A stretch of 15,270 nt of DNA from an uncultured Phascolarctobacterium sp. Lineage in GTDB: Bacteria; Bacillota; Negativicutes; Acidaminococcales; Acidaminococcaceae. Under the pieces are notes generated by a model. The model was not told the DNA's origin. It was given only the letters and a program-made list of their open reading frames with translations, and made no database searches. The position numbers were made by a program, and so were the translations under genes. Of the stretch, positions 12,734-15,270 are shown in pieces. The first letter of the stretch is position 1. The number at the start of each line of letters is the position of its first letter. Location of the stretch: positions 1-15,270 of the forward strand of contig NZ_CALDXR010000053.1 in the NCBI RefSeq assembly GCF_937920985.1, read 5' to 3'.

Positions 12734-14860
12734 TTAGAATTTATATTCCATACCAACTCTGTACATACGGCCAAGACTGCCGTCAGAATACGGACCAAAG
12801 TTCTGGTGATTGCTGATATTATCAATACCCAGATAAATCTTGGTGTCTTTATTGAGATGTCTGGAGGTCATAATATTGGCAATGGTGAAATCCTTGGTTT
12901 CGTAAACAAAATTGCCCATTGTACTCTTATCACCATTATTGAAGTAATAATTGATATTAGACACAAGGTCAAAGCTCAGATCCCAAGCATAAATATTTTC
13001 TGGCTGATAGGAAACGCCAAAGGTTACCTGATGCTTAGCTCTATCTTTCAAACGAGTTCCCGCTGTTTTATCTTTAGCATCCAAGAAAGTATAACCAGCA
13101 TTAAGATAAATATCTTTACCGATTCTATGAGAACCATACAATTCCACACCCTGCAGTAATGCTTCAGGAACATTTTCATAAGCCATGATCATGTCATGGT
13201 TAACTCCAGGATAAATATCAGGATGCTGCTCAGTATATTCTCCTGTCCAACGGGTACCAATCAAATCTTTAACTTCATTTCTGAATAAGCCAAAGTGAAC
13301 TGTAGATCTGTCTCCCCAATCCTTTTCTACAGATAATTCATAGCTCAAGGATTTTTCCGGCTTCAAATCAGGATTGCCCACATAGAATTGACCAGGTCCA
13401 CCTGGATTAGAAGCATACATCTCCCAGAATATATACAAATCATTTACGGTCGGTGTCTTGTAGCCCTGACCAACTACAGCCTTGATACGTACATCATCAG
13501 CAGCATTATAGGTTGCAGCTAAGTTACTGGTCAGCTTGTTGCTGAACTGATCACTGTGGTCAAAACGCACGGAAGGAATAATCAGCCATTTATCATTCGG
13601 TCTGAATTCATCCTGAACATATGCTGCCATATAATTAATAGCTGCTTTATCAAAAGCATCATGAGCACTTGCGCCACCCAAAGATGTGTTAGGTTTCTTT
13701 AAACGTGTACCCTCACTCTCATCCTTACGATATTCAAAACCGGCGGTCAGCTTATTCTTATCACTAAGGTTAAAGGTATCCTTGCCTTCAATAACGCTCA
13801 GAGTACGCTTAACCGTATCATGCTTAGGATCCTTCAGCGTCCAGTCACCAATACCGCCAGGTCTCATCAGGTTAGTCATGCGTGTCTTGTTCTGGCTCAT
13901 ATAATCCTTGTCAAATACTGATTTATAGGCTCTGAGCATCCAGTCCTGCCTGTCATCTGAACCCTGATAAGTAATAGCATAGTCAGTGCGTTTATTATTA
14001 TTCCAAATCGTCTGCACCTGATCCTGCCATACTTTGCTAGGCACCATAATTTTTCTGGTAGTAGTCGATTTTTGATTTTCTTCTTTGATTTTGCTGTAAT
14101 CTACGGTTAATTTATTGCCATTGTCGAAGTGATAGCCAACACTCAAAGAAAGAGGCTGCTGCTTGCCGAAGAAGTTCATCGAATCGCCGCTGCCTTTAGG
14201 ATCCATATACGGTCTGCTCTTATTCAGGCCGGCATTAATCTTATAAGAATAATTGCCCTCAGCGCCCTGCAGATACAGGTTGCCTTTATAGCCTGCGCCC
14301 TTACCATCCTCATACCAGCCATATTCATAATTAATGTTAGCAATAGTCTTATCCGGAGTTTTGGTAACAACGTTGATAACACCGCCCATAGCATCACTGC
14401 CATAGAGTGCGCCAGCAGGTCCGCGGATAATCTCAACTCTTTCAACGTCCTCCATGCGGATACGGTCTACGTCCCAAGCGTTGGCAGAGTTGTAAGCAGC
14501 CTCGCCGCCTAAACGCTTGCCGTCAACCATAATCAGTACGTGGCGGGATTCACTGCCGCGAATGCTGACATTGCTGCGTCCCTGGAAATCGTTGAATACG
14601 TTGACGCCCAAAGCACCCTTCAATGCATCATGCAGGGTTTTAGCCTGTGTCTGCTCCAGCTTTTTACTGTCAACAACCTCTACTGCTGTAGGTGTTTCTT
14701 TAACTGACATCTGAGTTCTGGTTGCGGTAACAACCATAGTGTCCAAGGAAAACTCCTGTAAATTCTCTTCAGCAGCGAATGCTGTCCCCCCCCATAGTAC
14801 ACCGCCAGTTAACAGGGTTGTCAGGACTAACTTAGATAGTTCTTTTTTCTGCATACTCAT
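12734..14860 (-). CDS. TonB-dependent outer-membrane receptor, probably for heme
   Basis: An outer-membrane active-transport receptor of about 708 residues. It has a signal peptide ending AFA-AEE (cleavage near residue 29), a likely TonB box in DTMVVTATR (~40-48), a plug domain (~50-165; VSIRGSESRHVLIMVDGKRL, RVEIIRGPAGALYGSDAMGGVINVVTK) and a 22-strand-type beta barrel ending in the terminal Phe of MEYKF. A FRAP-like box, GYKTPTVNDLY (~465-475), and a NPDLKPE box (~495-501) are present as in heme/siderophore receptors. Heme is inferred from the operon. Two in-frame ATGs (14858-14860 and 14852-14854) follow AAGGAG by 4 and 10 nt; an ATG at 14882-14884 has no such site, and that start would place the ribosome site inside the gene. 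An 8-G run interrupts the signal-peptide codons (WGG). It is the first gene of the operon. Confidence 0.9.
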   Translation of the reverse strand: MSMQKKELSKLVLTTLLTGGVLWGGTAFAAEENLQEFSLDTMVVTATRTQMSVKETPTAVEVVDSKKLEQTQAKTLHDALKGALGVNVFNDFQGRSNVSIRGSESRHVLIMVDGKRLGGEAAYNSANAWDVDRIRMEDVERVEIIRGPAGALYGSDAMGGVINVVTKTPDKTIANINYEYGWYEDGKGAGYKGNLYLQGAEGNYSYKINAGLNKSRPYMDPKGSGDSMNFFGKQQPLSLSVGYHFDNGNKLTVDYSKIKEENQKSTTTRKIMVPSKVWQDQVQTIWNNNKRTDYAITYQGSDDRQDWMLRAYKSVFDKDYMSQNKTRMTNLMRPGGIGDWTLKDPKHDTVKRTLSVIEGKDTFNLSDKNKLTAGFEYRKDESEGTRLKKPNTSLGGASAHDAFDKAAINYMAAYVQDEFRPNDKWLIIPSVRFDHSDQFSNKLTSNLAATYNAADDVRIKAVVGQGYKTPTVNDLYIFWEMYASNPGGPGQFYVGNPDLKPEKSLSYELSVEKDWGDRSTVHFGLFRNEVKDLIGTRWTGEYTEQHPDIYPGVNHDMIMAYENVPEALLQGVELYGSHRIGKDIYLNAGYTFLDAKDKTAGTRLKDRAKHQVTFGVSYQPENIYAWDLSFDLVSNINYYFNNGDKSTMGNFVYETKDFTIANIMTSRHLNKDTKIYLGIDNISNHQNFGPYSDGSLGRMYRVGMEYKF
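14786..14793 (-). repeat. Poly-G tract (8 G on the coding strand) in the receptor signal peptide
   Basis: The codons TGG GGG GGG give eight consecutive G inside the signal-peptide region. A gain of one G leads to a stop five codons after the tract; a loss of one leads to a TAG roughly 35 codons on. The tract could therefore switch the receptor off by slippage. Confidence 0.85.
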
Positions 14861-15012
14861 ACCACTCCTTAAAATATATACCAATCACAGCTATAACAGA
14901 TTAAAATTCGGCAAAGTCTGCCATAGCCAAAACCAGTCATTTACACATATGTCTATTCAGATATATATGTTTTTTGTGTCTCTATCTGTTTTCGTAATTA
15001 ATACTGTTTACA
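14861..15012 (-). other. Long 5' leader of the heme operon
   Basis: About 145 nt separate the predicted transcript start from the receptor ATG; no gene is visible. The leader holds weak AT-rich inverted repeats (CAGATA 14958-14963 with TATCTG 14983-14988; ACATAT 14945-14950 with ATATGT 14965-14970) and a short TTTGGC/GCCGAA stem further down. I do not recognise any named riboswitch. Confidence 0.4.
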
Positions 15013-15017
15013 AGTAT
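15001..15017. promoter_or_regulatory. Candidate operator overlapping the heme-operon -10
   Basis: ATACT-7 nt-AGTAT is an exact inverted repeat that covers the -10 box and the predicted transcript start, where a repressor would block initiation. It does not match the classical Fur box, and five-base arms can arise by chance in AT-rich DNA. Confidence 0.35.
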
Positions 15018-15041
15018 ATCATTTAAAGATTGCAGAGTCAA
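15013..15041 (-). promoter_or_regulatory. Sigma-70-type promoter of the heme operon
   Basis: TTGACT (-35, 15036-15041), a 17-bp spacer and TATACT (-10, 15013-15018): each box is one base off consensus. It is the strongest promoter-like match upstream of the receptor, and no other convincing promoter appears within the operon. Confidence 0.8.
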
Positions 15042-15154
15042 GAAAAATATGAAAACTGTTGCAATTTATTTTTACGTAAAAAATATTAAAACTAACAAAA
15101 AAATTTACATGATACGAAGCAGAATATTTTATATTCCATTTACCTGTTGCAGAC

Positions 15155-15185
15155 AAAAAAAGACTCCCAATTTCTTGGAAGTCTT
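15155..15185 (-). terminator. Rho-independent terminator of the tRNA-Met gene
   Basis: On the minus strand AAGACTTCCAA pairs with TTGGGAGTCTT (one T-G wobble) around a GAAA tetraloop, followed by a run of seven T. It starts about 10 nt after the tRNA CCA end and isolates the heme operon from tRNA transcription. Confidence 0.95.
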
Positions 15186-15195
15186 GAATTAGAGT

Positions 15196-15270
15196 TGGTG
15201 GCGGCGCACGGATTCGAACCGCGGACACTGCGGGTATGAACCGCATGCTCTAGCCAACTGAGCTACGCCG
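15196..15270 (-). tRNA. tRNA-Met (anticodon CAT), elongator type, lacking the first 2 nt at the window edge
   Basis: The minus strand gives a complete cloverleaf: D arm GCTCAGTTGGCTAGAGC, anticodon stem GCGG/CCGC around the loop TTCATAC with anticodon CAT (15236-15238), T arm with GTTCGAATC, acceptor 3' strand CGCCGCC, discriminator A and an encoded CCA (15196-15198). The acceptor 5' strand needs two more bases beyond 15270, giving 77 nt in all. The loop and stem resemble Firmicute elongator tRNA-Met and lack the three G-C pairs of the initiator anticodon stem. A CAT anticodon modified to read Ile (ATA) is the other possibility. Confidence 0.93.

Noticed and set aside
14861..14884. Longer N-terminus for the receptor, from an ATG at 14882-14884
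   Set aside because: It would place the AAGGAG ribosome site inside the gene and put polar residues before a good signal peptide.
14861..15012. Cobalamin or other known riboswitch in the heme-operon leader
   Set aside because: I could not find the conserved cores of the cobalamin, FMN, TPP or SAM classes; only weak AT-rich repeats are present.
15019..15246. Minus-strand open frame (75 codons) across the tRNA and its terminator
   Set aside because: It overlaps a clear tRNA and terminator and has no ribosome site.
1..15270. CRISPR array, insertion sequence or prophage
   Set aside because: No regularly spaced repeats, transposase or integrase motifs, or phage structural genes were seen in either strand.

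Overview
The window reads as chromosomal DNA of an anaerobic, diderm Firmicute (class Negativicutes, possibly a gut Acidaminococcaceae such as Phascolarctobacterium; the genus is a guess). The reasons are the combination of a T-box riboswitch ahead of pheST, strong AGGAGG-type ribosome binding sites and a CCA-encoding tRNA (Firmicute traits) with a TonB-dependent outer-membrane receptor and an outer-surface adhesin-like protein (diderm traits). Every gene I can support is on the minus strand, so transcription runs from high to low coordinates; the long plus-strand frames are antisense shadows.

Layout, in transcription order from the right edge: a tRNA-Met(CAT), cut by 2 nt at the window edge, with a strong terminator (15155-15270); a sigma-70-type promoter and long leader (14861-15041); a four-gene heme acquisition and anaerobic heme-degradation operon (9736-14860) coding for a TonB-dependent receptor, a periplasmic heme/metal-binding lipoprotein, a ChuW/HutW-type radical SAM enzyme and an HmuF-like flavodoxin; the frameshifted C-terminal stump of an Opp/Dpp-type ABC ATPase (9500-9705) and a hairpin terminator; the pheS-pheT operon (5465-8971) under a T-box leader whose specifier reads TTC (Phe) and whose terminator and antiterminator can both be drawn from the sequence; a single cyclase-family (kynurenine-formamidase-like) metal hydrolase gene with its own promoter and terminator (4457-5365); a membrane-anchored ComEC-type metallo-beta-lactamase protein (3423-4385) with an extended -10 promoter; and a translationally coupled three-gene operon (41-3323) coding for a secreted adhesin-E-like protein, a MutT/NudG-type Nudix hydrolase and a phospholipase-D/superfamily-II-helicase fusion.

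The most interesting system is the heme operon. Inferred pathway: the outer-membrane receptor takes up heme (or a heme-like ligand), the lipoprotein carries it across the periplasm, an inner-membrane importer encoded elsewhere moves it inside, the radical SAM enzyme opens the porphyrin without oxygen, and the flavodoxin supplies electrons, traffics heme or reduces the tetrapyrrole product. Points worth a second look are an 8-G homopolymer inside the receptor signal peptide (candidate phase variation), the lack of a histidine between the receptor's FRAP-like and NPDL boxes, the missing permease/ATPase, and a dead ABC ATPase fragment at the operon end. The second notable unit is the PLD-helicase plus Nudix cassette, which may act in DNA repair or defence.
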